From positions 124,001 to 188,000 of the forward strand of contig CAWDJF010000004.1 of assembly GCA_963802575.1 (NCBI GenBank): a stretch of DNA of 64,000 nucleotides. The letters run 5' to 3'. The DNA comes from DATFTE01 sp963802575. Its GTDB lineage: Bacteria > Acidobacteriota > Terriglobia > Terriglobales > Acidobacteriaceae. Of this stretch, positions 34,581 to 43,911 are shown in pieces; the stretch's first letter is position 1; every line of letters starts with the position of its first letter. The position numbers were made by a program, and so were the translations under genes. The notes below the pieces were generated by a model that made no database searches, had not been told where the DNA came from, and was given only the letters and a program-made list of their open reading frames with translations.

Positions 34581-35302
34581 AAGTCTCCTGTGTCAGTCAC
34601 CAATTGTGACACCGCTGGTCGCCAGTGTTTCAGCCAGAGAGCTGTTCGCGGCGCTCTAGCCGGAGCGAGTTGCAGCTCTGCAGCAAGCCGAGTTAAGTCG
34701 TCAGCCACATCGATGTCGTAGAAGGAATCTGTAAAACCAACGGAGAGCTTCAGTTTCTGAGCGCGAGCCAGCAAAGCGTCGAGCGCGCTCTCTGTGCCCA
34801 TGCTGTTGCCGTCGAAGAGCGTTGGATGAGCTTCCTTTGCGCCCACGAGATAATATCCGCCGTCATTCGTCGGTCCAACCACCACGTCGTGCTCGTTAAG
34901 CGCTTCGAACGCGCCTTCAAGAACCGAAGCGGGCAGATGCGGGCTGTCGCTGTTGAAGGCGATCACGCGGTGCCGGCCCGTCGCGAAATGCGCAAACGCC
35001 GAGTTCAGTCCTGCCGCAAGACCCTCTCCTTTTTGCGCCACGACACGTACCACGCTTGGCGCCATTCGCGTTAGCTCTTCAACATCCGAAGCCGGGCACA
35101 TCATGGCAACTTCCACAGTGCCCAGCGACCCGGCTAGCGCCATTGTGTCGTCCAAAAGGCAACGATAGAGTTCGGTGACCGCTTCGACTGGAAGCCTTTG
35201 AGCTAGACGCGTCTTGACCGTGCCCGGCCTGGGTGCTTTTGCCATGATGACCAGCAAACGATTTTTATGAGGACGAGCACTCGATTGGCTGGAGGATTCC
35301 AT
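34577..35302 (-). CDS. TIGR04282-type glycosyltransferase (DUF2064)
   Basis: A 241-residue cytoplasmic protein. LVIMAKAPRPGTVKTRLA, VIAFNSDSPHLPASVLEGA, VVGPTNDGGYYLVGAK and DIDVADDLTRL are the signatures of the TIGR04282 family, nucleotidyl/glycosyltransferase-like proteins related to CofC/MobA and sometimes called arsenosugar biosynthesis proteins. In many genomes this gene accompanies a GT2 and a membrane mannosyltransferase, as here. Length is normal. Its stop overlaps the start of the GT-C gene; the frameshifted GT2 lies 18 bp upstream. Confidence 0.9.
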   Translation of the reverse strand: MESSSQSSARPHKNRLLVIMAKAPRPGTVKTRLAQRLPVEAVTELYRCLLDDTMALAGSLGTVEVAMMCPASDVEELTRMAPSVVRVVAQKGEGLAAGLNSAFAHFATGRHRVIAFNSDSPHLPASVLEGAFEALNEHDVVVGPTNDGGYYLVGAKEAHPTLFDGNSMGTESALDALLARAQKLKLSVGFTDSFYDIDVADDLTRLAAELQLAPARAPRTALWLKHWRPAVSQLVTDTGDL

Positions 35303-35320
35303 AGGGGCTTGGGCCGCGTC

Positions 35321-36044
35321 TCACGCCGGCCGCGGCTGTCCTGCTTTTCCGCGCCGAAAATAATAGCGCACTATCAAGCTAAGGATGAACCACGCCGCTC
35401 CCACGGTGCCCTTCAGCGTGCCGCTAATCTTGGATTTTCCGATGCGCGGATAATAGCTCACCGGCACCTCAACAATACGGAATCCCGCGAGCGCACCTTT
35501 CAGGATGATTTCAACCGCCCACCCGTAGGTCGTCTCTTGCGAGCTCAAGCCGGCGAAGGACGTCGGCGCGTCCGGCGCGGAACGGTCCGAGATCGCTGAT
35601 CTTCAGACGATAGAGAAGCCTAATCAGGAAAGCTGCCAGACGATTTCCGAACACTTGGTGCCAGGGCATCGCTCCCCGAATGGTGTGCTCCCCTACGCGC
35701 GAGCCCAGCGTGATATCGGCACGGCCGTCAATGATCGGCGCTAACAGAAGTGGCAGCTCGGCCGGACGATCGCTGTAGTCACCATCGAGGAAGACGACTA
35801 CATCAGGGGAACTCGCATTTGCCAGTCCGGTCAAACAGGCGCGACCGTATCCTCGGCGAGGTTCGTGAAGGACGCGGGCTCCCATGTTTGACGCGATATC
35901 AGGAGTCCCGTCGGTTGAATTGCTGTCTACAACCAAGACCTCAGTGACAGCACCGGCGGGGATATCCGCCAAAACGCGGCCGATGGACTGCGCTTCGTTA
36001 TGCGTGGGAATGACGATGGATACTCGCACTTGCTCTCGGCTCAA
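35321..36044 (-). pseudogene. Glycosyltransferase family 2, frameshifted
   Basis: Two overlapping frames together encode one GT2 protein of about 240 residues. The N-terminal frame (36044 to about 35560) has SIVIPTHNEAQSIGRVL, LVVDSNSTDGTPD, VFLDGDYSDRP and SDLGPFRA; the expected continuation (QETTYGWAVEIILKGA, RIVEVPVSYYPRIGKSKISG) is found in another frame from about 35548 to 35321. A one-base insertion (or two-base loss) between about 35545 and 35575 separates them. This is either a real inactivation or an assembly error. The intact enzyme would be a DPM1-like transferase feeding a polyprenyl-sugar to the GT-C protein. The start at TTG 36044 lies just after the DoxX stop. Confidence 0.85.
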
Positions 36045-36045
36045 A

Positions 36046-36537
36046 TCACCACCAGGGAGAAGACGGCCAGCGCCGCGCTAGCCATCCGTCGACACCCCAC
36101 GCTCGGCCGGCACGTCCCACTACAAGCGCAAGCGATGCCATCACTGGAACCAGCAGTTCCCAAATCCATGACGTGCCCCACTCTGAGACCCAGAGGCTAC
36201 CCAAGTAGAGAAACGCTACAAAAGCAACTGGGCGTGTGAGCAGACCAATGACGAGCAGTATCCCGAGAGAGATCTCAAGCAGCGCCTGCATAGGAGCCGC
36301 CATCGCCGCATGGCTCGCGGCTAAACTCATCACCGCCTTCCACGCGGCCGGCGAGTGACTATTCTTGATGTAGTAGTTGATCAGGCCCGCGTAGCCCGCC
36401 GCGGTGTAGAGACCCTTTCCCAGATTTTCGAAGAACACCCAAACCAGCATCGCGCCGATCGTGACGCGGACTATTGCCAGCCCATTTGCCGCTGGCAGTT
36501 GGTTTCCCAGGTTTTGCGTTGGGTTTGCATTCGTCAT
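36046..36537 (-). CDS. DoxX-family membrane protein
   Basis: A 163-residue protein with four membrane segments, of DoxX/DoxD-like type. NGLAIVRVTIGAMLVWVFFE opens the first helix and LEISLGILLVIGLLTRPVAF is the typical family block. DoxX-like proteins are quinone-linked or redox-stress membrane subunits; the specific role is not known here. ATG 36537 has GCGAGG upstream; a longer in-frame extension to 36684 lacks a signal or ribosome site. The stop is one base before the TTG start of the frameshifted GT2, so they may be co-transcribed. Confidence 0.8.
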   Translation of the reverse strand: MTNANPTQNLGNQLPAANGLAIVRVTIGAMLVWVFFENLGKGLYTAAGYAGLINYYIKNSHSPAAWKAVMSLAASHAAMAAPMQALLEISLGILLVIGLLTRPVAFVAFLYLGSLWVSEWGTSWIWELLVPVMASLALVVGRAGRAWGVDGWLARRWPSSPWW

Positions 36538-36801
36538 CGTGAACCTCGCACCCAATGGATCCTGTATCAGTTTGCGGAACATCTTAAGCCGTTCTTCGTG
36601 TTCCTGCCAGTGGGATGCCCAAGGTTCATTTTGGAAACGACGAGTTATAGAATAAGGCTGGCCAAGACCGGTCCGGTTGCCCATCTACGGGAAGACGCGT
36701 ACAGTCCTGTAACGTACTTATGACTGGTGTTCGCGCCACCTAGGGCTCCGGTGGTCCCGTCTCAGTGGGTACTGGCATTTCTACGGCAGAGATCTGGAAT
36801 C

Positions 36802-39621
36802 ATGACACATCGCCTCCCCAGACTCGTCTCCTGGCCAACGATACTAATCGGAATCGTGCTGTTAAGAGTCGCCCTGCTCATGGTCGACAGCGAGTCCCGG
36901 CTCGCTTCGTTCCGCCCGATTGTTTATTTTCTGGTCCTGCTCCTGGCGACTGGTTTCGCAGCACGTAATGCGATACAGAAGACTCTGGGAGACCGTCCTT
37001 TCTGGGCGTTTCTCGCACTAGCCTGTGGCCTCTGGGCACTCGACCAATGGCTATTTCTTTACTACACCCTCGGTCTGCACATCGATGTGCCTGACAATTC
37101 GATTGCGGATCCTGTGTTGTTTCTGCACATCGTGCCGCTCATGGCGGCTATAGCAATTCTTCCGCACCGGAACCGAGGTGACAGAAAGCTATCGGGTTCG
37201 ATCCTCAATTCCTTTCTCTTATTCTTTTTCTGGGGTTTTCTTTACGTCTACACTGTTTTTCCCTACCAGTATTTGCTATCGAACACTACCATCTACGCTC
37301 TGCGATTTGACACCCTCTACCTGATAGAGAATTGGATACTGGTTTTGGCTCTAGGTGTTTTGAGCCTGCGCACCCAGAGCCCGTGGAGGGCAGTCTATCT
37401 TCATCTCCTCGGCGCATCTGCGTTGTACGCCTTAAGCTCCGCCGTCGCCAACATGGCGATCGATTCAGGAGGATACATCAACGGAAAGCTCTATGGTTTG
37501 GGGCTGACCGCTTCCGCTTGCTGGTTCGTGTGGATATCGTTACGTGCACGGCGGTCGCCCGCGGTTGAAGCGAGTACGGCGCGATCTGACAGCAGCAAAA
37601 GCTCACTGGCGTCGGCTTGGGCAATGCTTGTAGTCGTGATGATCTCCGTCCCGGTGGTGTGGGAACTGTTCCGTAAAGATGAAGCGACGCCTGGCGTGCG
37701 CCGGTTCCGCCTGCTCGCTGCAGTCGCGGCTATTGTCTGCATGGCTTGTCTCGCCTACATCGAGGAGTATCTCGCCAAGAGCGAACTGGCATCACACCTC
37801 GGCCTGGCGAACGAGCAGTTCCGTTTGGCCGTGGAGGCAAGCAAGTCCGTGGGATGGGAATGGGATCTGAAGACGGGTCGGCTCTACTGGTTCGGTGATT
37901 TGCAAAATATGTTTGGAATTGCCTCCGAGACGTTCACCGGACGGCCGGAGGATTTTTATCTTTACGTACATCCGGATGACCGGCAGTCGGTGGGAAAAGC
38001 AGTCGCCGATGCCAGGCAAAATCGTAAACAATACGTCACTGAATTTCGCGTAGTCCGGTCTGACGGCGCGGTGCGATGGGTTACCGCCAAAGGCAAATTC
38101 TACTACTCAACCCATGGCGATCCTGAACGTATGCTGGGCATGGCTTTGGACATCACCGACCGTAAGCGGGGTGAGGAATCGCTGCATCTATTCCGCGCAC
38201 TGATTGACCAATCGAATGATGCCATTGAAGTAGTCGATCCGGAAACCTCTCGTTTTCTCGATGCGAACGAGAAAGCTTACTCGTCGCTGGGCTACAGCCG
38301 AGAGGAATTCCTGGCTTTGACAGTTTGTGATATTGATCCTGTGGCCGCGGGTTCGCGAGCGAAAGTTCTTGAAGAGTTGCAAAAATCAGGATTTGTAATC
38401 GCCCAGAGGGTGCACCGGCGCAAAGATGGGTCGACGTTCCCGGTCGAAATTAATGTCAAATCTGTTCACTTAGACCGGGAATACATAGTGACCGTCGCGC
38501 GCGACATTACTGAGCGCAATCGGGCGCAGGAAGCGCTCCGGGAAAGCGAAGACAAACTTCGTCTCCTTCTGGATTCGACCGCCGAAGCTATTTATGGCAT
38601 TGACGTGGAAGGCCGGTGTACGTTCTGCAACCCCGCGTGCCTCCGCGCCTTGGGGTATGAAAAAACCGACGAACTGCTCGGCAAAAGCATGCATGAACTG
38701 ATGCATCACACTCGTGCCGACGGACAGCCCTACCCCGAAGAGACCTGTCGAATCCACGGCGTTGCTAGAACCGGAGAAGGAGTCCACGTGGATGACGAAG
38801 TGCTTTGGAGGTCAAATGGAACAAGTTTCCCCGCTGAATATTCTTCCTTTCCCCAACGCAAAGGGACGGATCTGGTCGGGGCGGTAGTCGCATTTGTAGA
38901 TATTACCGAGCGCAAACTAGCCGAGGCAGCGCTCGCGAGCGTGAGCCGCCGGCTGATCGATGCCCAGGAGCAGGAACGAAGCCGGATCGGCAGGGAACTT
39001 CACGACGACATCGGTCAACGCCTGGCAATGTTGGCCATCGAGTTGGAACAATTCCAGGAAGGTCCTCCAGATTTGCCTGCCGAAGTGCGTAACCGAATGA
39101 GAGGATTGCACAAGCAAACTTCGGAAATCGCTTCCGATATTCAGTCCCTTTCGCACGAGTTGCACTCGTCAAAACTCGAGTATCTGGGCATAGCAGCGGC
39201 CATGGGAGGATTCTGTAAGGAATTCGGCGAACAGCAGAAAGTAGAAGTAGACTTCAAAGCCCACGATCTGCCGAGCACTTTGCCGCCGGATGTTTCCCTT
39301 TGTCTGTTCCGAGTTCTACAGGAAGGACTTCACAACGCGGCAAGGCATAGTCGGGTACGACATTTTGAAGCGAGGCTGTGGGCGACTTCGAAAGATATCC
39401 ATCTCACAGTTCGTGATTCAGGCGTCGGTTTTAACGAGGAAAGAGCAAAGCAAGGCCGGGGCCTCGGCCTTATCAGCATGAAAGAGAGACTGAAACTGGT
39501 GGACGGAACGTTTGCGATCGAATCGCAACTCATGCGTGGCACCACGATCCACGCCTTCGTGCCTCTTGGCGCGTCGCGCAATGCCGTAAGCAAGCCGGAT
39601 AAACAGAAAACTTCACAATAA
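36802..39621 (+). CDS. Membrane sensor histidine kinase, 8TM-3xPAS-HisKA_3 (paralogue)
   Basis: A kinase of about 939 residues with the same architecture as that at 13430 plus one more PAS domain. The membrane part shares HIDVPDNSIADPVLFLHIV and YLIENWILVLALGVLSLR with its paralogue. PAS domains lie at about 330-455, 465-575 and 585-710; the second begins LFRALIDQSNDAIEVVDPE. The phospho-acceptor helix has RIGRELHDDIGQRL (His about residue 734), and the ATPase domain has FRVLQEGLHNAARHS and GRGLGLISMKERLKLVDG. ATG 36802 is used; GTG 36727 would add 25 residues. It is alone, with no response regulator next to it, so the partner may be one of those at 15-19 kb. Confidence 0.92.
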   Translation: MTHRLPRLVSWPTILIGIVLLRVALLMVDSESRLASFRPIVYFLVLLLATGFAARNAIQKTLGDRPFWAFLALACGLWALDQWLFLYYTLGLHIDVPDNSIADPVLFLHIVPLMAAIAILPHRNRGDRKLSGSILNSFLLFFFWGFLYVYTVFPYQYLLSNTTIYALRFDTLYLIENWILVLALGVLSLRTQSPWRAVYLHLLGASALYALSSAVANMAIDSGGYINGKLYGLGLTASACWFVWISLRARRSPAVEASTARSDSSKSSLASAWAMLVVVMISVPVVWELFRKDEATPGVRRFRLLAAVAAIVCMACLAYIEEYLAKSELASHLGLANEQFRLAVEASKSVGWEWDLKTGRLYWFGDLQNMFGIASETFTGRPEDFYLYVHPDDRQSVGKAVADARQNRKQYVTEFRVVRSDGAVRWVTAKGKFYYSTHGDPERMLGMALDITDRKRGEESLHLFRALIDQSNDAIEVVDPETSRFLDANEKAYSSLGYSREEFLALTVCDIDPVAAGSRAKVLEELQKSGFVIAQRVHRRKDGSTFPVEINVKSVHLDREYIVTVARDITERNRAQEALRESEDKLRLLLDSTAEAIYGIDVEGRCTFCNPACLRALGYEKTDELLGKSMHELMHHTRADGQPYPEETCRIHGVARTGEGVHVDDEVLWRSNGTSFPAEYSSFPQRKGTDLVGAVVAFVDITERKLAEAALASVSRRLIDAQEQERSRIGRELHDDIGQRLAMLAIELEQFQEGPPDLPAEVRNRMRGLHKQTSEIASDIQSLSHELHSSKLEYLGIAAAMGGFCKEFGEQQKVEVDFKAHDLPSTLPPDVSLCLFRVLQEGLHNAARHSRVRHFEARLWATSKDIHLTVRDSGVGFNEERAKQGRGLGLISMKERLKLVDGTFAIESQLMRGTTIHAFVPLGASRNAVSKPDKQKTSQ

Positions 39622-39730
39622 TTCGCACGTGGTTGCCCTAATCAGGCCTTCTCCAAGACTGGCAATTCTGACGGTTCCCATCGTCTGGTTCCTGGCAAAT
39701 CATACAGACACTAGGTGAAAGAGGGCTCTC

Positions 39731-39886
39731 ATGTTTGGAGCGGCTGGGGACAGTTTTCAGGAAATGGTTAGACGCCTGGACTGCAACGATCCGACGGAGT
39801 CAAGTAGTCGCTGCATCCGTCCTACCCAAAACCTACGCAGGCAGGCCAGACGGCGTCCCCAACCGGCTCCAGACGAAAAACAATAA
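39731..39886 (+). CDS. Possible small protein of 51 residues
   Basis: Within the 342-bp gap downstream of the kinase there is one short frame with ATG at 39731, preceded by AAAGAGGG with good spacing. It encodes an Arg-rich, non-hydrophobic peptide (SFQEMVRRLDCNDPTESSS, then NLRRQARRRPQP). No family is recognised. Nothing else is seen in the gap. Confidence 0.25.
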   Translation: MFGAAGDSFQEMVRRLDCNDPTESSSRCIRPTQNLRRQARRRPQPAPDEKQ

Positions 39887-39963
39887 ATGAGTGAGCAAAT
39901 GCTCCTGCGTAATTAGGGAATGATCGGGCAGGATCAGATAGACACGCTGCCGGCAAATACTGT

Positions 39964-41292
39964 TCAATCCATTTCGAATGCCACATACCTCAGCTTGCCT
40001 TTGCGCTCCACCTGCAATGCCACCGCATCCCCAGGTTGAAAAGTGTCGAGGAGGGCTCGTAGCTGCGAGACTGACCTAACAGAAACGGCGTTGACAGCGT
40101 GGATCAGATCTCCCACAGACAACTCCGGTTGAGGGCCGATTCCCCGTAACCGGGCGACGACCAACACACCTGAACTCGATTTCTGAACACCATCTTTTGC
40201 CCCCGCAGGCCCAGGTCCGAAACCCACGACGCCTAATTTGGGCACCAAGTTCCCTTCGATGTCCATCGCCGCAAGAGACTCATCGGGTTCGTCGGGCATG
40301 CGGACGAGGAACACGTCGTGGGTAATGGTGCCCGACTTTCGCCAGACACCGAGGCGAACCAGATCGCCCTCATGCTTGTGAAGTAATTCCCATGTCAGTT
40401 GGGGCATATTCTGCAGACGCGTCCCGTCGAACGTCAGGATCACGTCTCCTGTCTGCAGCGCAAGTTTGTCGGGCGAACTATCCGCAGGAACCCCGGAAAC
40501 GATCACTCCCGACTCTGCCGGCAAGCGAAGCGCCGCGGCAAGAATGGGAGTGATCCCTTCCGTGTTGAGACCGAGATAAGGATGCGACACATGGCCATAT
40601 TTCCGAATCTGCTCGTAGACGAAACGGAGCATCGCGTTGGGAACCGCGAACCCTAGACGTTCATCCCGTCCCTGCTCTTCGCTGATGGTGAACACGTCCA
40701 TGCCAACCATCTCGCCCTCAACGTTGACAAGGGGACCGCCACTGCATCCCGGAGCCAGGGACGCATCCGTCTGGATATATAGGATGGAATCGTCGGACTC
40801 AATCTGGCGGGCAACCGCGCTCACGACTCCCCATGAGACCGAGTTGCGCAGGCCTTCAGGACTTCCTAGAGCCGCGACCATCTCTCCTTGCCGGAGAGTG
40901 GCAAGATCGGAAAATGACACGGTAGGAAGATCCTGCGCGTCGATCTTCAGAACTGCCACATCAGCATCTTTGTATGCGCCGACGATTCGGGCTTCGAACC
41001 ATGATTTGCGATTGCTGTCCTCCGCATGACCCATGGTTGGTTCAGGAAGGGCGCGGCTGTCGAGGTTCACGCGGATTCGTCTCGCCCCTTCGATGACGTG
41101 CATCGCAGTAACAACATAGCCCGAGGGGTCGACAATGACTCCGGAGCCGGAGCCCGCCCGCCGGGAGAGGGTCTGAACCTTGCCGTCATCCTCCTCGTCG
41201 GATAAAGGTCCATAGCTCACCACTTCAATGTGCACGACCGCTGGAAAGACCTTTTTGGCCACCTCTTCAAGCGATGCATTCAATCCCTGCAA
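39964..41292 (-). CDS. HtrA/DegP-like trypsin-type serine protease with PDZ domains
   Basis: A periplasmic-type S1C protease. From the TTG at 41292 it shows GSGVIVDPSGYVVTAMHVI (His 65), KDADVAVLKI (Asp 111) and TDASLAPGCSGGPLVN (Ser 184), then a first PDZ (about 240-330, VIVSGVPADSSPDKLALQTGD) and a second PDZ-like part (about 380-440, LSVGDLIHAVNAVSVRS). The loop before the Ser reads GCSGG where GNSGG is usual. The sequence upstream continues open for 36 codons in frame and encodes GLLVLGLAVLARAQA, a signal peptide, but without ATG, GTG or TTG; a TTG at 41387 would start it only if one base were added in CCCC at 41367-41370. The 5' end is therefore doubtful. Confidence 0.85.
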   Translation of the reverse strand: MQGLNASLEEVAKKVFPAVVHIEVVSYGPLSDEEDDGKVQTLSRRAGSGSGVIVDPSGYVVTAMHVIEGARRIRVNLDSRALPEPTMGHAEDSNRKSWFEARIVGAYKDADVAVLKIDAQDLPTVSFSDLATLRQGEMVAALGSPEGLRNSVSWGVVSAVARQIESDDSILYIQTDASLAPGCSGGPLVNVEGEMVGMDVFTISEEQGRDERLGFAVPNAMLRFVYEQIRKYGHVSHPYLGLNTEGITPILAAALRLPAESGVIVSGVPADSSPDKLALQTGDVILTFDGTRLQNMPQLTWELLHKHEGDLVRLGVWRKSGTITHDVFLVRMPDEPDESLAAMDIEGNLVPKLGVVGFGPGPAGAKDGVQKSSSGVLVVARLRGIGPQPELSVGDLIHAVNAVSVRSVSQLRALLDTFQPGDAVALQVERKGKLRYVAFEMD

Positions 41293-41400
41293 GGCTTTGG
41301 TGAAAGGCTTTTCTTGAGCAGCCTGGGCGCGCGCAAGTACGGCCAGACCGAGAACTAAGAGTCCTACCCCGAAGATTTCGCGAACAATTCGCTTCTCGAA

Positions 41401-41448
41401 GGTCTGAGGTCTGAGGTCCGAGGTCTGAGGTCCGAGGTCTGAGGTCCG
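41401..41448. repeat. Tandem GGTCTGAG/GTCCGAG simple repeat
   Basis: About three and a half units of a 14-base pattern (GAGGTCCGAGGTCT) lie directly after the priA stop and before the htrA-like gene. A shorter relative lies at 61701-61732. Confidence 0.7.
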
Positions 41449-41451
41449 CTG

Positions 41452-43881
41452 TTACATAAGCCAGATCGCGTCCACATCCACGATGACTTGCGTCCGCGGA
41501 ATCTTCTGCTGTGCCGCGTAGGACAGCATCGCGCGAAGTGTTGCATTCAACTTCTCGCGGCTCGCCGACTTCAATACGAAGTGATAGCGATAATCCCGCT
41601 TCAAACGCAGAATGGGAGCGGCCGCGGGGCCCAGCACCCGAATCCCTTCATGCCGCGTTTGATCGAACCACTTCCCCAGAGTGCCGGACCATTGCAGAGC
41701 TTCATCGAGCTTGTCGCTGCGCACCAGCACGTTGGCTAGGGCGCTATACGGCGGATAGTGCATCCAGCTGCGGAAGCGTAATTCCTTCTCGTAAAATCCT
41801 GCAAAATCGTGCTGCGCCGCATATTGCACCGCATAGTGATCTGGAAAATAGGTTTGCAAGACGACCTTGCCTCTGGTCTGTCCCCGTCCCGCACGGCCAG
41901 CTACTTGGGTCAACAGTTGAAATGTTCTCTCTGCGGCGCGAAAATCCGGCAACCCCAACGCCATGTCCGCACCCACAACTCCCACGAGAGTCACGCCATG
42001 AATATCGTGCCCCTTAGCGATCATCTGCGTGCCAACTAACAGATCGAGTTCGCCTTCGTTCAGAGCATTGAGCGCGCGTTCGAAGTCGTCGCGGCCACGA
42101 ACGGTGTCGCGATCCAGACGTGCGATGCGCGCTTGCGGAAACATTCCATGCAAAATCTCCTCAAGCTTCTCCGAACCGGTTCCAAGAAAATAGACGTACT
42201 CGCTGCCGCACTTCCCGCACACCTTGGGCACCGGGGCAGTGAAGCCACAATAATGGCACTCCATGCGCCGCGATTGCTTGTGATGAGTTAGGGCTACGGC
42301 ACAGTTCTTGCATTCCATCTTGCTTCCGCAAGTGCGGCACAGCGCAACCGGCGAAAACCCTCGGCGATTCAAGAGCACCATCACTTGTTCCTTGCGCTCG
42401 AGCCTGTCTTTGATTTCTTCCGCCAGCTTGCGTGAGATCACCTGCTCGCTTCCGGTCTCTTGAAACTCCTGACGCATATCGATGATCTCAACCTCGGGCA
42501 ATGGACGCTTCTCTACGCGGTCGGGCAAATCGATCAGACCGTATTTGTTCTTCTTGGCATTGAAATAAGACTCTAGCGAGGGAGTCGCCGATCCTAATAC
42601 AACAACTGCATTCGCCATCTTCGCTCGGACAACCGCAACGTCGCGCGCATGGTAACGCGGAGTCTCTTCCTGCTTGTAAGAGGAATCATGTTCTTCATCG
42701 ACAATCATCAAGGCGAGATCAGACACGGGTGCGAAGACCGCGGAGCGCGTGCCTACCACCATGCGCGCTTCGCCCCGCTTGATGCGATGCCACTGCTCCG
42801 CGCGTTCCTGATCCGAAAGTGCAGAGTGCAGGATCGCGACCTCGCCGCCGAACACCTGATGCAAGTCAGCAGCGACCGCGGGAGTCAAGCCGATCTCCGG
42901 GACCAACAGGATCGCCGAGCGACCCGCCTCCAGCACCGCGCGCATACACGCGAGATAGACTGCCGTCTTCCCCGAACCCGTCACACCATGAAGGAGGAAT
43001 CCAGAGAATTTGTGCGCTTCGACCGCATCGCCGATGCGCTCGAGCGCAGCCTGCTGTGCGGAATCGAATTGAAAATCGAAGGGGCGCGGCTTCGACTTCG
43101 ACATGGTGAAGCTAGCGGCTTCCTCGACGATCTCGACCAACTCGCGCTTGACCAGCGTGCCCAGGGTGCTGTGTGGCACTTCGAGCGCGTGCAGCGTCTC
43201 GACCTCTACTCTTCCACCCGCCGCCGAGAGGGTGTCGATCAACAAACGCTGGTTCGCATTGAGCTTGCCGTCGGCACTCTTCAGAACAGCGACTCGAATC
43301 GTGCGCGATGCATCTTGCGCGTCTGATACGTCTTCGCGCTCAATCCACTTCTTGCGCACCATTCCGCTCAATAAAGATCGTGACACGCGAGTCGCGCCGC
43401 GCAAGCTCTGTTCGCGGACCGATTCGCGCTCGGAAAGAAAATCAAGCACGCGGAACTCGGCAAGCTGATCCTCAGGGGTTTTGCGTGAGCGCGCGGACGA
43501 TCCGGTCATGCCCGCCAGATGCAGAGCCATCTGTCCTGGCTCGGTGATGCGATAAGTAATGGTGCGCTTGAACTCCGCGCTCAGCGGAAGCATAGTGCGA
43601 AAGACTTCGCCAAGCGGCGCGAGGTAATAGTCAGCGATCCATTTGCCTAAACGAAGGAGCGACTCATCGAGCACAGGTTCAGGGTCGAGCACGCTGATGA
43701 CATTCTTGGTTTGGACAGCTGGCTTGCGATCGTGAAGCTCGACTACGATGCCCGACATACGCTGCTGGCGAAATGGCACGAGCACGCGTCCGCCAACGAC
43801 GGGAGCCATGCTCTCAGGCACGCCATACGTGAAAGCCATATCGAGTGGCACGGCTAGGGCGACGTCGCAAAATTCGGGCAT
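41452..43881 (-). CDS. priA: Primosomal protein N' (replication restart helicase)
   Basis: PriA, 809 residues, normal length. It reloads the replisome at stalled forks. Order of parts: 3' DNA-binding domain (VALAVPLDMAFTYGVPE), winged helix, helicase with Walker A GVTGSGKTAVYLA and DEEH box (LALMIVDEEHDSSYKQEE), then eight zinc cysteines in CRTCGSKMECKNC, CHYCG and CGKCG, and helicase motif VAGRAGRG. Downstream of the uracil-DNA glycosylase gene on the same strand, with a 30-bp gap. Confidence 0.96.
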   Translation of the reverse strand: MPEFCDVALAVPLDMAFTYGVPESMAPVVGGRVLVPFRQQRMSGIVVELHDRKPAVQTKNVISVLDPEPVLDESLLRLGKWIADYYLAPLGEVFRTMLPLSAEFKRTITYRITEPGQMALHLAGMTGSSARSRKTPEDQLAEFRVLDFLSERESVREQSLRGATRVSRSLLSGMVRKKWIEREDVSDAQDASRTIRVAVLKSADGKLNANQRLLIDTLSAAGGRVEVETLHALEVPHSTLGTLVKRELVEIVEEAASFTMSKSKPRPFDFQFDSAQQAALERIGDAVEAHKFSGFLLHGVTGSGKTAVYLACMRAVLEAGRSAILLVPEIGLTPAVAADLHQVFGGEVAILHSALSDQERAEQWHRIKRGEARMVVGTRSAVFAPVSDLALMIVDEEHDSSYKQEETPRYHARDVAVVRAKMANAVVVLGSATPSLESYFNAKKNKYGLIDLPDRVEKRPLPEVEIIDMRQEFQETGSEQVISRKLAEEIKDRLERKEQVMVLLNRRGFSPVALCRTCGSKMECKNCAVALTHHKQSRRMECHYCGFTAPVPKVCGKCGSEYVYFLGTGSEKLEEILHGMFPQARIARLDRDTVRGRDDFERALNALNEGELDLLVGTQMIAKGHDIHGVTLVGVVGADMALGLPDFRAAERTFQLLTQVAGRAGRGQTRGKVVLQTYFPDHYAVQYAAQHDFAGFYEKELRFRSWMHYPPYSALANVLVRSDKLDEALQWSGTLGKWFDQTRHEGIRVLGPAAAPILRLKRDYRYHFVLKSASREKLNATLRAMLSYAAQQKIPRTQVIVDVDAIWLM

Positions 43882-43911
43882 GGTCAGGGGTATGGTAATT
43901 GCAAAACTGAC

